From Bacillus sp. FJAT-25509 (GTDB lineage Bacteria; Bacillota; Bacilli; Bacillales; Bacillaceae_G): a DNA stretch of 64,000 bases. Made by a program: the position numbers and the translations under genes. The stretch is from contig NZ_LJIZ01000026.1 in NCBI RefSeq assembly GCF_001420605.1, forward strand, positions 186,001 to 250,000, read 5' to 3'. The notes under the pieces are model-generated. The model was not told the origin of the DNA and searched no databases. It worked only from the letters and a program-made list of their open reading frames with translations. Positions 17,342 through 26,802 of this stretch are shown in pieces. Each line of letters begins with the position of its first letter. The first letter of the stretch is position 1.

Positions 17342-18031
17342 ATGTTTTTTCACCCTATGGATTTCCTTATTATTATTGCCTTCGGTTTATCGATTTGGGC
17401 TCAATTTAAAGTGAAATCTAGTTTTAATCACTGGGCTGAAGTACCAGCATCAGGAGGATTAACCGGAGCTGAAGTAGCAAGACATATATTAAACAATAAT
17501 AATTTACCTAACGTACCGGTGGAAGTAGTGCCTGGGCGATTATCTGATCATTATGATCCGATGGCAAGAACAGTTCGCTTATCTGAGGAAGTATACTATG
17601 GTAGATCAATTGCATCTGTATCAGTTGCAGCACACGAAGTAGGTCATGCTATACAACATGATACTTCATATGGATTTTTAACACTTCGTCATCGAATCTT
17701 CCCAATCGTTAACATTGCATCGGGTGCAGCACCATTACTACTACTAGCAGGATTTTTACTTCAAGCATTTTCTCTAATTGGAGTAGGGATTTTACTATTT
17801 TCTATAGCAGTAGCATTTCAACTAATCACTTTACCAGTTGAGTATAATGCTAGTTCACGAGCAAAGAAATTAATGTTAGCAAGTGGTATCATCCATGATA
17901 CAGACAGAAAAGGTGTAAATAAAGTATTAGGGGCTGCTGCTCTTACGTATTTAGCGGCAACCTTAATTTCAGTTTTAGAATTAGTAAAATATTTATTTAT
18001 CTTCTTCCAAGGACAAACTGAAGAAGAGTAA
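17342..18031 (+). CDS. yugP: YugP-type membrane zinc metallopeptidase
   Basis: A 229-residue membrane protein with an N-terminal membrane segment, a soluble loop with AAHEVGHAIQHDTSYG (HExxH zinc site with the glutamate as base), and about three more hydrophobic segments. EYNASSRAKKLM after the third segment supplies the usual downstream acidic zinc ligand candidate. GLTGAEVARHIL and DHYDPMARTVRLSEE are hallmarks of the YugP family (neutral zinc metallopeptidase, Zn_peptidase_2). The substrate is unknown; a role in membrane protein turnover is often supposed. It is probably co-transcribed with the preceding MerR gene (15-bp gap, AAAGGAGAG ribosome site) and ends at a strong terminator. Confidence 0.92.
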   Translation: MFFHPMDFLIIIAFGLSIWAQFKVKSSFNHWAEVPASGGLTGAEVARHILNNNNLPNVPVEVVPGRLSDHYDPMARTVRLSEEVYYGRSIASVSVAAHEVGHAIQHDTSYGFLTLRHRIFPIVNIASGAAPLLLLAGFLLQAFSLIGVGILLFSIAVAFQLITLPVEYNASSRAKKLMLASGIIHDTDRKGVNKVLGAAALTYLAATLISVLELVKYLFIFFQGQTEEE

Positions 18032-18044
18032 ATAATAATCAAAC

Positions 18045-18082
18045 AGATGATTTCGAGTAGCATTCGAAGTCATCTTTTTTTG
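18045..18082 (+). terminator. Terminator of the merR-yugP unit
   Basis: AGATGATTTCGA pairs with TCGAAGTCATCT (one G-T pair), followed by TTTTTTTG. Confidence 0.9.
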
Positions 18083-18245
18083 TTTGAAAAATTAAATTTA
18101 AATTGGTTAGTATGTTTAAAATTTCAATGTCTAAAATAGTAAATAGGTTTTAATTTATGGAAGATTTATGTATTTTTGGAACCTTAGCTTTTTTATCATA
18201 CTAAATGTTGTACAATTAAGTGGTTAAAAAAAATGGGGGAAAATT

Positions 18246-18815
18246 ATGACACTTTCTGCAATTGAACATTTTTTAAATACATACAAAGACTATGCTGCGA
18301 TACTTAGTATTTTAATTAATGTTCTAATTAGTATTGTTGGTATTATACCAGCTTGGTTTTTGACAGCAATCAATATTAAATTATTCGGTTTTACTGGTGG
18401 ATTTTTAATCTCTTTCATAGGTGAATTATTAGGTACATTCGTATCTTTCATATTGTATAGAAAGGGTTTACAAAAAAGATTTATTAGTAAATCAACTAAA
18501 TTTAAAGGTTTAAATAGGTTATTAAGACTAGAAGGAAAAGAAGCTTTTTACGGGGTGTTAGTTCTGCGTTTTATTCCTTTTATTCCATCTAGTTTGATTA
18601 CTTTGTTTGCAGCCTTTGGAAAAATCACATGGTCAAGTTTTATGTTAGCAAGTTTGATTGGTAAGCTACCCGTCGTATTATTTGAATCGTATTCTGTTAA
18701 TCAAGTTTTAGAGTTCACTTTATTCGGTAAAGTCATTTTAGCGCTGTTAATTATCGTCTTGTTGATCTATTTTTATAGAAAACGATCTAATGTTTTTGTG
18801 AAGAATAAATTTTAG
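18246..18815 (+). CDS. VTT-domain (TVP38/TMEM64, DedA-like) membrane protein
   Basis: A 189-residue integral membrane protein of the SNARE-associated/VTT group. Diagnostic features are the re-entrant loop FTGGFLISFIGELLGTFVSF and the RFIPFIPSSLITLFAAFGKI segment with the G-x-x-x-G/P-rich pattern, plus the arginine-bearing VLRFIPF shared with DedA and TVP38 proteins. Relatives act in lipid scrambling or undecaprenyl-phosphate and phosphatidylethanolamine flipping; the role here is not determined. It is a single gene with GGGGGA before the ATG and its own terminator. Confidence 0.82.
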   Translation: MTLSAIEHFLNTYKDYAAILSILINVLISIVGIIPAWFLTAINIKLFGFTGGFLISFIGELLGTFVSFILYRKGLQKRFISKSTKFKGLNRLLRLEGKEAFYGVLVLRFIPFIPSSLITLFAAFGKITWSSFMLASLIGKLPVVLFESYSVNQVLEFTLFGKVILALLIIVLLIYFYRKRSNVFVKNKF

Positions 18816-18823
18816 AAAAATGT

Positions 18824-18862
18824 AAAAAAGCTCAAACCTAATATAAGGGTTTGAGCTTTTTT
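18824..18862 (+). terminator. Terminator of the VTT-domain gene
   Basis: AAAAAAGCTCAAACC pairs with GGTTTGAGCTTTTTT. The following 260 bp up to preT hold no ORF; a TATAAT at 19069 is a possible -10 box for the pyrimidine operon. Confidence 0.92.
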
Positions 18863-19122
18863 AGCTTCTAAATCAAAAGCTTTAAAACTCATTAATTAAA
18901 CACTGACAACCCTTTACATAAACATGTCTAAATTAATTTTTTTAATCATATATTGAAATACCTCAATTTTAGAAAAAGCTTTACCTTTTTAAGAAAGAAA
19001 GTAAGTAATTCTTCTTAATTGAAAACGACTTTATTTAAGGGACTACTGATGTATAAGAAAATGAATTGTATAATCCGCTTTCTTAAAAAGTAAATTTGTA
19101 GCCTAATAGGAGGGTGTTGTTA

Positions 19123-20460
19123 GTGAATAGAGTTTCGTTAGAGAATTTATCGAAGAACTTTGAAGAAGTACATCCTGGGTTATCAGAACGAGAAGCATTT
19201 GAAGAGGCACATCGATGTCTTTATTGCTATGATGCCCCATGTATTAAAGCATGTCCAACTGGGATTGACATTCCAACGTTTATAAAGAAAATTGGTTCAG
19301 GTAATTTAAAAGGATCAGCTAAAACGATTATGTCATCTAATCCTATTGGAGCAAGTTGTGCTAGGGTTTGTCCTACAGAAGAACTGTGCGAAGGTGCATG
19401 CGTACTAAAATCTTCTACTAAACCGATCATGATTGGCAATTTACAACGTTATGCAACTGATTGGGCGATAAAAAATAATCAATCATTATTTAAGGCTGGA
19501 AAAAAGAACGGAAAAACAGTTGCAATCATAGGTAGTGGTCCATCAGGTTTAGCAGCTGCTCGTGAACTTGCCCTATTAGGCTACGATGTAACGATTTTTG
19601 AAGCGGAAAATCATGCTGGAGGATTAAATCGTTATGGGATCGTTTCTTTCAGGTTACCAAAAAGTATATCAAGCTGGGAAGTTCAACAAATTGAAAACTT
19701 GGATGTAAAAATTCATACGAATACTAGAGTCGGTTCGGATATTTCTTCCGATGAATTATTAGCAAAATATGACATGGTTGTTCTGGCTATAGGTATGGGG
19801 AAAGTTCCGATGTTAGATATTGATGGAGAGGATTTGGACGGAGTATACGATGCGATTGATTTTGTAAAAGAGACAAAATCAGGGGAGCTATCAAATCGTT
19901 ATATAGGTAAAAACATTGCTGTAATAGGAGCGGGCAATACTGCAATTGATGCTGCGACTTGTTCTGTTCGTTTAGGCGCAGGCAATGTCAAAATTTTATA
20001 CCGTAGGACGCAATTGGAAATGAGCGCTTATCAATTTGAATATGATTTTGCCAAGCAAGATGGAGTGGAATTCCGATGGCTGACATTACCAATACGAATA
20101 ATTGGTGAAAACGGAAAAGTAATTGCACTTGAGTGTGTACGATTGGAATTAGGTGAAGTTGGAAAAGATGGTCGCCGCAGGCCTGTACTTGTTCCCGATT
20201 CCAATTTCACGATACCGGTAGATGGAGTCATAAAAGCGATCGGTCAAACTCGCTATACAGAGTTAATCGAACAATTTGGGTTAGAACATAGAGATGGAGT
20301 TGTGAAAATTAACCAAGAATCTTTTCAGACGTCTAATCCTAAAGTTTTTGCGTGTGGTGATGTCATTTTTGGAAAAGGGCAAGGTGAAGCAATGGTAGTA
20401 ACTGCAGCACAACAAGGGAAAGAAGTAGCTTATGCGATTCATAAACAGTTAAACACTTAA
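19123..20460 (+). CDS. preT: NAD-dependent dihydropyrimidine dehydrogenase, PreT subunit
   Basis: Electron-transfer subunit of dihydropyrimidine dehydrogenase, the first step of reductive uracil/thymine breakdown. Domains: an N-terminal Fe-S region with CLYCYDAPCIKACPTGIDIP and ASCARVCPTEELCEGAC, FAD-binding VAIIGSGPSGLAAARE with FEAENHAGG, and NAD(P)-binding IAVIGAGNTAIDAA, closing with KVFACGDVIFGKGQGEAMVV. The layout is that of the glutamate-synthase small chain family, but the neighbour preA fixes the assignment. Start: GTG 19114 overlaps the AGGAGG ribosome site; GTG 19123 lies nine bases after it and is preferred, giving 445 residues. preA follows after 16 bp. Confidence 0.93.
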   Translation: MNRVSLENLSKNFEEVHPGLSEREAFEEAHRCLYCYDAPCIKACPTGIDIPTFIKKIGSGNLKGSAKTIMSSNPIGASCARVCPTEELCEGACVLKSSTKPIMIGNLQRYATDWAIKNNQSLFKAGKKNGKTVAIIGSGPSGLAAARELALLGYDVTIFEAENHAGGLNRYGIVSFRLPKSISSWEVQQIENLDVKIHTNTRVGSDISSDELLAKYDMVVLAIGMGKVPMLDIDGEDLDGVYDAIDFVKETKSGELSNRYIGKNIAVIGAGNTAIDAATCSVRLGAGNVKILYRRTQLEMSAYQFEYDFAKQDGVEFRWLTLPIRIIGENGKVIALECVRLELGEVGKDGRRRPVLVPDSNFTIPVDGVIKAIGQTRYTELIEQFGLEHRDGVVKINQESFQTSNPKVFACGDVIFGKGQGEAMVVTAAQQGKEVAYAIHKQLNT

Positions 20461-20476
20461 AAGGAGGTTTTCATTC

Positions 20477-21784
20477 ATGGCAGATCTACGAATCAATCTT
20501 GCGGGCATACAATCCCCTAACCCATTTTGGCTTGCTTCTGCGCCTCCAACAAATTCGGGTTATCAAGTCCAACGTGCGTTTGAAGCTGGTTGGGGTGGGG
20601 CAGTTTGGAAAACATTAGGGGAACCAATTATTAATACCTCCTCACGTTTTGCTGCTATTAACTTTAACGGACAAAGAGTTGCAGGATTTAATAATATTGA
20701 ACTGATATCTGATCGACCTCTTGAAGTAAATTTAAAAGAAATTTATGAAACAAAAAAAAGATTTCCAGACCGAGCGATTATTGCATCACTTATGGTTGAA
20801 CCGCAACAATATAAATGGCACGAAATTGTGAAAAGAGTAGAGGATGTTGGAGTTGATGGTTTAGAACTGAACTTTGGCTGCCCACATGGAATGGCAGAAA
20901 GAGGAATGGGGTCTGCATCCGGTCAAGTTCCTGAATTAGTAGAGCAACAAACTTCTTGGGTAAAAGAAGTTGCGAAGACACCTGTCATTGTAAAATTAAC
21001 TCCAAACATTACTGATATTACTGTAACAGCGGAAGCGGCAGTTCGAGGCGGAGCTGACGCAGTCAGTATGATTAATACAATTAACAGTTTAATGGGAGTA
21101 GATTTAGATTCTTGGAATACGGTTCCTCATGTTGCCGGGAAGGGAGCACATGGTGGTTATTGTGGACCTGCAGTAAAACCTATTGCATTAAATATGGTGG
21201 CAGAATGTGCACGTAATCCACATATATCAGTTCCAATTTCCGGAATTGGTGGCATTTCGAATTGGCAAAATGCAGTAGAGTTTTTATTAATGGGAGCGAC
21301 TGGAGTTCAAATATGTACTGCAGCAATGCACCATGGTTTCCGCATTGTTGAAGACATGATTGATGGTTTAAATAATTATTTAGACGAAAAAGGTCTGTCC
21401 TCAGTTACGGAGCTAGTAGGGAAGGCAGTTCATAAATATTCAGATTGGGGAAATTTAGATTTAAATTATCAAGTAGTTGCTAGGATTGATACTGAAGAGT
21501 GTATTAACTGCAATAAATGTCATATTGCTTGTGAAGATACATCTCACCAATGTATTGATATGTCCGTAGATGAAAATGGAAAGTCATATTTAAAGGTTCG
21601 GGAGGAAGACTGCGTAGGATGTAATTTATGCAAAATCGTCTGTCCGGTGGAAGATGCAATCAACATGGTAAAGGTTCCAAGTAAACAACAATCGATGACT
21701 TGGAACGAACGTCAACAAGCTTTAAAAGTATTATCAAGATCTAATCAATATTCAATTTTAAAGGGGGGAAGGAAAAGAAAATGA
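20477..21784 (+). CDS. preA: NAD-dependent dihydropyrimidine dehydrogenase, PreA subunit
   Basis: Catalytic subunit (435 residues) that reduces uracil or thymine to the 5,6-dihydro form. A dihydroorotate-dehydrogenase-like FMN barrel comes first: FWLASAPPTNSGYQV, LELNFGCPHGMAERGMGSA, VIVKLTPNITDI, ISGIGGISNWQNAVEFL and ATGVQICTAAM. Next is a two-cluster ferredoxin domain with CINCNKCHIACEDTSHQC and CVGCNLCKIVCP. In the two-subunit bacterial enzyme PreT passes electrons from NADH to PreA. The start is ATG after AAGGAGG. The end overlaps the dihydropyrimidinase start by 4 bp (ATGA), so translation is probably coupled. Confidence 0.94.
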   Translation: MADLRINLAGIQSPNPFWLASAPPTNSGYQVQRAFEAGWGGAVWKTLGEPIINTSSRFAAINFNGQRVAGFNNIELISDRPLEVNLKEIYETKKRFPDRAIIASLMVEPQQYKWHEIVKRVEDVGVDGLELNFGCPHGMAERGMGSASGQVPELVEQQTSWVKEVAKTPVIVKLTPNITDITVTAEAAVRGGADAVSMINTINSLMGVDLDSWNTVPHVAGKGAHGGYCGPAVKPIALNMVAECARNPHISVPISGIGGISNWQNAVEFLLMGATGVQICTAAMHHGFRIVEDMIDGLNNYLDEKGLSSVTELVGKAVHKYSDWGNLDLNYQVVARIDTEECINCNKCHIACEDTSHQCIDMSVDENGKSYLKVREEDCVGCNLCKIVCPVEDAINMVKVPSKQQSMTWNERQQALKVLSRSNQYSILKGGRKRK

Positions 21785-23181
21785 AGAAAATCATTCGAAA
21801 TGGAACGATCGTTACCGCAACGGATACTTATAAGGCAGATATTTTAATAGAGGAAAATAAAATTACTGCAATTGGAATAAATTTAGATTGTACAGACGCT
21901 GAGATGATTGATGCAACAGATCATTATATTTTTCCAGGTGGAGTAGATCCACATACACATTTAGATATGCCATTTGGTGGGACTGTCACAAAAGATGATT
22001 TTGAATCAGGAACGATTGCCGCTGCCTTTGGTGGGACAACAACAATTATTGATTTTTGTTTAACGAATAAAGGAGAACCACTTCAGAAAGCAATCGAAAC
22101 ATGGCATGAAAAATCGGAAAACAAAGCAGTGATTGATTATAGTTTCCATCTTATGATTGGAGAAATAAATGATGAAGTATTACAAGAGTTACCTAGAGTA
22201 ATAGAAAGAGAGGGAATTACATCATTTAAAGTATTTATGGCTTATAAAAATGTATTTCAAGCTGATGATGCGACATTGTACCGTACGCTATTAGCAGCAA
22301 AAGAATATGGGGCATTAGTAATGGTGCATGCGGAAAATGGAGATGTTGTAGATTATTTAATCAATCAAGCTTTAGCTGAAGGAAAAGTAGAGCCTATTTA
22401 CCATGCATTGACACGACCTCCAGAAGTAGAGGGTGAAGCGACAGGAAGAGCGGCTACATTAACTGGACTTGCAAATTCACAATTATATGTCGTTCATGTT
22501 ACTTGTGCAGAGGCCGTTGAAAAAATAACGGAAGCCCGAAATAATGGAATCGATATATGGGGAGAAACATGCCCACAATACTTAGTGCTTGATCAGTCTA
22601 TGCTAGAAAAACCTGATTTTGAAGGAGCAAAATACGTTTGGTCCCCACCACTTCGCGAAAAATGGAACCAAGATGTTTTATGGAATGCATTAAAAAATGG
22701 AAATCTTCAAACTTTAGGATCCGATCAATGTTCTTTTGATTTTAATGGTCAAAAGGATATAGGTCGCGACGATTTTTCTAAAATTCCAAACGGAGGACCG
22801 ATGATTGAAGATCGAGTAAGCATTTTGTTCTCTGAAGGTGTTAAAAAAGGCAGAATATCATTAAATCAATTCGTTGACATCTCTTCAACTAGAAGTGCAA
22901 AATTATTTGGTTTATATCCCGAGAAAGGAACAATTGCAGTTGGTTCAGATGCCGATTTGGTCATTTTTAATCCGAATAGTAAACGAACAATCTCCTCTGA
23001 AACTCACCATATGGCAGTAGACTATAACGCATTCGAAGGAATGGAAGTAACGGGAGAGCCAGTGAGTGTCCTAGTTCGTGGAGAGTTTGTCATAAAAGAG
23101 AAGCAATTTGTTGGTAATGCAGGTAGTGGACAGTACTTAAAGAGGAAGAAGTATGGTGAAACTAGTTTAATAGAAGATTAG
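21781..23181 (+). CDS. hydA: Dihydropyrimidinase (D-hydantoinase)
   Basis: A 466-residue cyclic amidohydrolase that opens dihydrouracil to N-carbamoyl-beta-alanine, the second step of the pathway begun by PreTA. Binuclear metal ligands are visible: DPHTHLDMPF (two His), SFKVFMAYKN (the Lys that is carboxylated), VMVHAENGDVV (His), YVVHVTCAEA (His) and LGSDQCSFDF (Asp). The length is normal for the family. It overlaps preA by 4 bp. The next enzyme, beta-ureidopropionase, is not encoded in this window. Enzymes of this family also hydrolyse 5-substituted hydantoins; context favours pyrimidine use. Confidence 0.94.
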   Translation: MKKIIRNGTIVTATDTYKADILIEENKITAIGINLDCTDAEMIDATDHYIFPGGVDPHTHLDMPFGGTVTKDDFESGTIAAAFGGTTTIIDFCLTNKGEPLQKAIETWHEKSENKAVIDYSFHLMIGEINDEVLQELPRVIEREGITSFKVFMAYKNVFQADDATLYRTLLAAKEYGALVMVHAENGDVVDYLINQALAEGKVEPIYHALTRPPEVEGEATGRAATLTGLANSQLYVVHVTCAEAVEKITEARNNGIDIWGETCPQYLVLDQSMLEKPDFEGAKYVWSPPLREKWNQDVLWNALKNGNLQTLGSDQCSFDFNGQKDIGRDDFSKIPNGGPMIEDRVSILFSEGVKKGRISLNQFVDISSTRSAKLFGLYPEKGTIAVGSDADLVIFNPNSKRTISSETHHMAVDYNAFEGMEVTGEPVSVLVRGEFVIKEKQFVGNAGSGQYLKRKKYGETSLIED

Positions 23182-23202
23182 TAAGAAGGGAATGAGTAGC
23201 TA

Positions 23203-23418
23203 ATGTCAACATATAAGGAGTTTTTAATCGAGAGAAATCAAATAGATTCCCTTATAAAAAAAGGCTACAAGATTAAAAATGTTAGAGAAACGTTAGACGG
23301 TGCTTATGTTGACTTTGAAAATCCAGATGAAGAGGAGAAGTTTATCACTCTGCATATAATGAACGCTGATACACGGAAGTATTTTGGATCGTTGATTATT
23401 AAGCAGATTCATTTGTGA
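23203..23418 (+). CDS. Small protein of unknown function (71 aa)
   Basis: A compact, mixed-charge, soluble protein that I do not recognise. It begins MSTYKEFLIERNQIDSLIKK, with GYKIKNVRETLDGAYVDFEN in the middle, and a hydrophobic ending (FGSLIIKQIHL). It has no cysteines, signal peptide or membrane segment. It starts 21 bp after the dihydropyrimidinase gene and may be the last gene of that operon, but the ribosome site (AAGGGA) is 12 bases from the ATG, longer than usual. The codon use resembles its neighbours, which supports a real gene. A function in the pyrimidine pathway cannot be claimed. Confidence 0.6.
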   Translation: MSTYKEFLIERNQIDSLIKKGYKIKNVRETLDGAYVDFENPDEEEKFITLHIMNADTRKYFGSLIIKQIHL

Positions 23419-23424
23419 GAATCA

Positions 23425-23560
23425 GTGAATCGCAATTAAATTGGTCGCATCGCAATTAAGGTCTGAGAATCGCAAATAGGACTGACGAACGCAATTAAAA
23501 TCCGTAAATTGCAAATAAAAAGGCGGAATCGCAATTAAATTGGCCGAATCGCAATTAACC
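23425..23560. repeat. Degenerate 20-bp tandem repeat, seven units
   Basis: The core CGCAATTAA (variants CGCAAATAG, TGCAAATAA) begins at 23431, 23451, 23471, 23490, 23510, 23530 and 23550, that is spacings of 20, 20, 19, 20, 20 and 20 bp. The better preserved unit is GAATCGCAATTAAATTGGCC. The units abut, so there are no unique spacers. No ORF crosses it. Confidence 0.88.
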
Positions 23561-23648
23561 TTGAATTTGAGTGTTATAAAAGGTTAAATCATTAAGAGAA
23601 TAGATGAATTTCACTCAGATTTATAAAAATAAACCAATAATGAATAAC

Positions 23649-23696
23649 AAATCGCATCTAATCCGTAACGACTAACGGAATATGCGATTTTTTCTA
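23649..23696 (+). terminator. Terminator of the preT-preA-hydA operon
   Basis: AATCGCAT pairs with ATGCGATT and an inner CCGT with ACGG, followed by TTTTTCT. Confidence 0.8.
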
Positions 23697-23744
23697 TTTA
23701 AAAAGACTTTCCCATTAGTCAGTTACCTAAACTAATGGAAAAGC
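23697..23744 (-). terminator. Terminator of the dehydrogenase gene on the minus strand
   Basis: Read on the minus strand, CTTTTCCATTAGT pairs with ACTAATGGGAAAG and is followed by TCTTTTTAAAT, 11 bp after the stop codon. Confidence 0.82.
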
Positions 23745-23754
23745 CCAATTATAT

Positions 23755-25221
23755 TTATTCAAATCTACTAGTAATCATTTTTTTCCTAGTATAGAACTCG
23801 ACACCATCTGCACCATTTGCATGAAGGTCACCATAGAAAGAGTTTTTCCAACCAGAGAAAGGGAAGAATGCCATTGGAGCTGGTACACCGATATTTACGC
23901 CGAGCATTCCTACTTCAATGTTTTCCCTGAAATATCGAATACTTGCTGCACTGTCGGTGAAAATGCACGCGCCATTTCCGAACTCTGATTTGTTTGTAAG
24001 TTCAATCGCTTCCTCTAATGATTCAACTCTAACGATCGAAAGTACTGGTGCAAAAATTTCTTCCTTCCAAATTTTCATTGATGGGTTCACGTTATCAAAG
24101 ATTGTTGGTCCAATAAAATAACCTTTTTCTTTTCGAATTAAATCATTGCGTCCATCACGCAATAAGGTTGCACCTTCTTGAATCCCACATTCAATATATT
24201 TTTCCGTTCTTTCGCGATGTTCCCTGCGGATAACCGGACCTAGGAATACATCATCATCTAGTCCATTTCCAATTGTAATGTTACCTGCTTCTATTTTTAA
24301 TTTTTCGATTAAAGGATCGGCAATATCGCCAACTGCTACGACTACTGAGCATGCCATACATCGTTCACCTGCTGAACCGTATGCTGCTGTAATGATTTGC
24401 TTTACCGATTCATCTAAGTTTGCATCCTGTAAAACGATACTATGGTTTTTAGCACCAGCTAAAGCTTGAACGCGCTTACCATTTGAAGATGCAGTTTTAT
24501 AAACATATTCTGCCACAGGCTGAGAGCCTACAAATGAAATGGCAGGAACATCTTTGTTTTGAAGTAGCTCGTTTACAATTTCATGTGCCCCATGAACAAT
24601 ATTGAATACACCTATTGGAAGACCTGCTTCGGTAAAGAGTTCTGCTAAACGATTTGCAAGTAATGGTGTACGTTCGGAAGGCTTTAAAATAAACGTGTTT
24701 CCACACGCAATCGCTAATGGGAACATCCAGCAAGGGACCATCATTGGAAAATTAAAAGGCGTTATTCCCCCAACAACTCCAACAGGGTATCGATACATCG
24801 CCGATTCAATATTTGTCGCAATATCAGGTAATTGTTTACCCATCATTAATGTTGGCGCACCGGCAGCAAATTCTACACATTCAATTCCACGTTGGACTTC
24901 TCCGTATGCCTCATTATAGCTTTTACCATTTTCAATCGTTATTAAATTAGCAAGTTCATCCCAATGTTTAATTAGCAATTGTTGATATGAAAATAGTATT
25001 CTTGCTCTTTTAGGAACAGGGGTTTTACTCCATGTAATAAAAGCATTTTTAGCAGCTTTTACAGCGGAATCTAAATCTGATTTAGTTGAGAGAGGTACAA
25101 ATGCTAATATTTCTTCAGTAGCAGGATTTGGAACTGGAATTGTTTTGGCATTTGGTGAAGCTTCAATCCATTCACCATTTATAAAATTCTTTAAAACCTT
25201 TATATTAGTTTGTGTAGACAA
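23755..25221 (-). CDS. mmsA: Methylmalonate/malonate-semialdehyde dehydrogenase (CoA-acylating)
   Basis: An aldehyde dehydrogenase superfamily member of the CoA-acylating methylmalonate-semialdehyde type: [11 protein letters not shown] at the start, [44 protein letters not shown], catalytic cysteine in [14 protein letters not shown], and the family ending [18 protein letters not shown]. In this setting it would convert malonate semialdehyde (from uracil) to acetyl-CoA or methylmalonate semialdehyde (from thymine) to propionyl-CoA. The same enzyme type also serves valine and inositol breakdown. Start: TTG 25221 is preceded by GGGGTGAT at good spacing; the in-frame GTG at 25230 lies within that site. 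It lies directly behind the aminotransferase gene. Confidence 0.9.
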   Translation of the reverse strand: MSTQTNIKVLKNFINGEWIEASPNAKTIPVPNPATEEILAFVPLSTKSDLDSAVKAAKNAFITWSKTPVPKRARILFSYQQLLIKHWDELANLITIENGKSYNEAYGEVQRGIECVEFAAGAPTLMMGKQLPDIATNIESAMYRYPVGVVGGITPFNFPMMVPCWMFPLAIACGNTFILKPSERTPLLANRLAELFTEAGLPIGVFNIVHGAHEIVNELLQNKDVPAISFVGSQPVAEYVYKTASSNGKRVQALAGAKNHSIVLQDANLDESVKQIITAAYGSAGERCMACSVVVAVGDIADPLIEKLKIEAGNITIGNGLDDDVFLGPVIRREHRERTEKYIECGIQEGATLLRDGRNDLIRKEKGYFIGPTIFDNVNPSMKIWKEEIFAPVLSIVRVESLEEAIELTNKSEFGNGACIFTDSAASIRYFRENIEVGMLGVNIGVPAPMAFFPFSGWKNSFYGDLHANGADGVEFYTRKKMITSRFE

Positions 25222-25239
25222 GAATATCACCCCGTACGA

Positions 25240-26613
25240 TTATAGTTTTGAGAATGCTTTGTTTAAAGTATTTACAATAAAATCAAGCTCTTCATCAGTT
25301 GTTGTAAATGGAGGAGAAAGTGTAAGGATATTATTATAGCCTGGAACCGTATCACCGTTTCGACCGATTATTAATCCTTGTGACTTGCATTCAGTTATTA
25401 TTTTTAACACTAACTCTGGGCTAGCAGGTTTTTTGCTTTTTTTATCTTCAACAAGCTCAATTCCTGCAATAAAACCAAAACTTCGGATGTCTCCAACATT
25501 TTTATAAGTTAGTAAACTATCTAATTTTTTACGGAGTTCTTCACCTAGATAGGCAGCACGCTCTATTAAATTTTCTCTTTCAATAATTTCCAAGTTTTTA
25601 AGTGCAACTGCACATGAAGCTGGATTTCCTCCAAATGTGTTAACATGACGAAAATGATTATCTGCCCCTGGTTGTTTAAATACTTCATATAGATCGCTAC
25701 TTACTGCAGTTGCTGAAAGAGGTGAATAGGCACTGGTCATACCTTTAGCCATTGTGACGATATCTGGTTTTATACCGAAGTTTTGATGTCCAAACTGTTT
25801 TCCAGAGCGGCCAAAACCACATATTACTTCATCAACAATTAACAAAATACCAAATTTATCACAAATTTCTCGAACTTTTGTTAAGTATTCGGCAGGTGGT
25901 ACAATAACTCCTCCACCTGTAATAACTGGCTCCATTATGATCCCTGCAATCGTTTCAGCTCCTTCGTAATTAATAACATCTTCTATTGCAGTTGCACATT
26001 GGATACCGCAATCTCCATACGTTTTACCAAAAGGGCATCGATAACAATATGGTGGTGCTACATGCTGGAAACCTGAAGAAAGCGGTTCATATTTAACTTT
26101 ACGGTTAGCTTGACCAGTAGCACTTAATGCACCCATCGAATTACCATGATATGCACGGTATCTTGATATAAATTTATATCGTAAAGGTTCTCCGTTTTGT
26201 TGATGATATTGTCTAGCAATCTTAAAAGCTACTTCATTTGCGTCAGATCCAGAATTCGAATAAAAAATACGATAGTCTCCACCTAGCCATTCATTTAACT
26301 TTTCAGCTAATAAGATGGACGGAACATTGCCTTGGGACATTGGAACATAAGGAATTGCTTGCATTTGTTCGGCAGCTGCTTTGGCTATTTCTTCGCGGCC
26401 GTAACCTACATTCACACACCATAACCCTGACATACCGTCTAAATAATTTTTACCATCAATGTCAGTGACTGTACTATTTTTTCCGGATACTAAAACCATC
26501 GGATTAGGATTATGAGGCGACATATGATGCCAAACATATTTTTGGTCTAAATCAAGAAGCTCTTCCTTAGATAGAGAGGTAGAATGAGTTACTTTTACAG
26601 TTTTATCACTCAT
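25240..26613 (-). CDS. Class III omega-aminotransferase, probably beta-alanine:pyruvate type
   Basis: A 457-residue PLP enzyme of the class III aminotransferase family. The N-terminal WHHMSPHNPNPMVLVSGKNS is typical of omega-amino acid:pyruvate aminotransferases. Other marks are YRAYHGNSMGALSATG, LLIVDEVICGFGRSG (PLP aspartate) and MAKGMTSAYSPLSATAV (PLP lysine). It shares an operon with the semialdehyde dehydrogenase. Together they would take beta-alanine or beta-aminoisobutyrate, the end products of reductive pyrimidine breakdown, to acyl-CoA. The cluster on the opposite strand supplies the upper part of that path. It may also act on other omega-amines. Confidence 0.88.
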   Translation of the reverse strand: MSDKTVKVTHSTSLSKEELLDLDQKYVWHHMSPHNPNPMVLVSGKNSTVTDIDGKNYLDGMSGLWCVNVGYGREEIAKAAAEQMQAIPYVPMSQGNVPSILLAEKLNEWLGGDYRIFYSNSGSDANEVAFKIARQYHQQNGEPLRYKFISRYRAYHGNSMGALSATGQANRKVKYEPLSSGFQHVAPPYCYRCPFGKTYGDCGIQCATAIEDVINYEGAETIAGIIMEPVITGGGVIVPPAEYLTKVREICDKFGILLIVDEVICGFGRSGKQFGHQNFGIKPDIVTMAKGMTSAYSPLSATAVSSDLYEVFKQPGADNHFRHVNTFGGNPASCAVALKNLEIIERENLIERAAYLGEELRKKLDSLLTYKNVGDIRSFGFIAGIELVEDKKSKKPASPELVLKIITECKSQGLIIGRNGDTVPGYNNILTLSPPFTTTDEELDFIVNTLNKAFSKL

Positions 26614-26750
26614 GAAAATGTCACCAACTTTCAGTATTCTAGTTTTATAGAAAACTCACTTTATTAATTAATATTACTGAATAGAGCATATTATCCTATT
26701 ACGATTAGACAAATTGTTAAATCGATAACAGAAACAGGATACACCAAAAT

Positions 26751-26787
26751 AAAAAAGGAGCACTAATGATCTAAGTGCACCTTTAAA
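26751..26787 (-). terminator. Terminator downstream of the gerA-family pseudogene
   Basis: AAAGGAGCACT pairs with AGTGCACCTTT (one A-A mismatch); on the minus strand a T-rich run follows (TTTTTTTATTTT). Confidence 0.75.
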
Positions 26788-26802
26788 TTAATGATTGAAA
26801 AG

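Noticed and set aside
23425-23560. Repeat array considered as CRISPR
   Set aside because: The units are contiguous and only 20 bp long, repeats are degenerate, there are no unique spacers and no cas genes.
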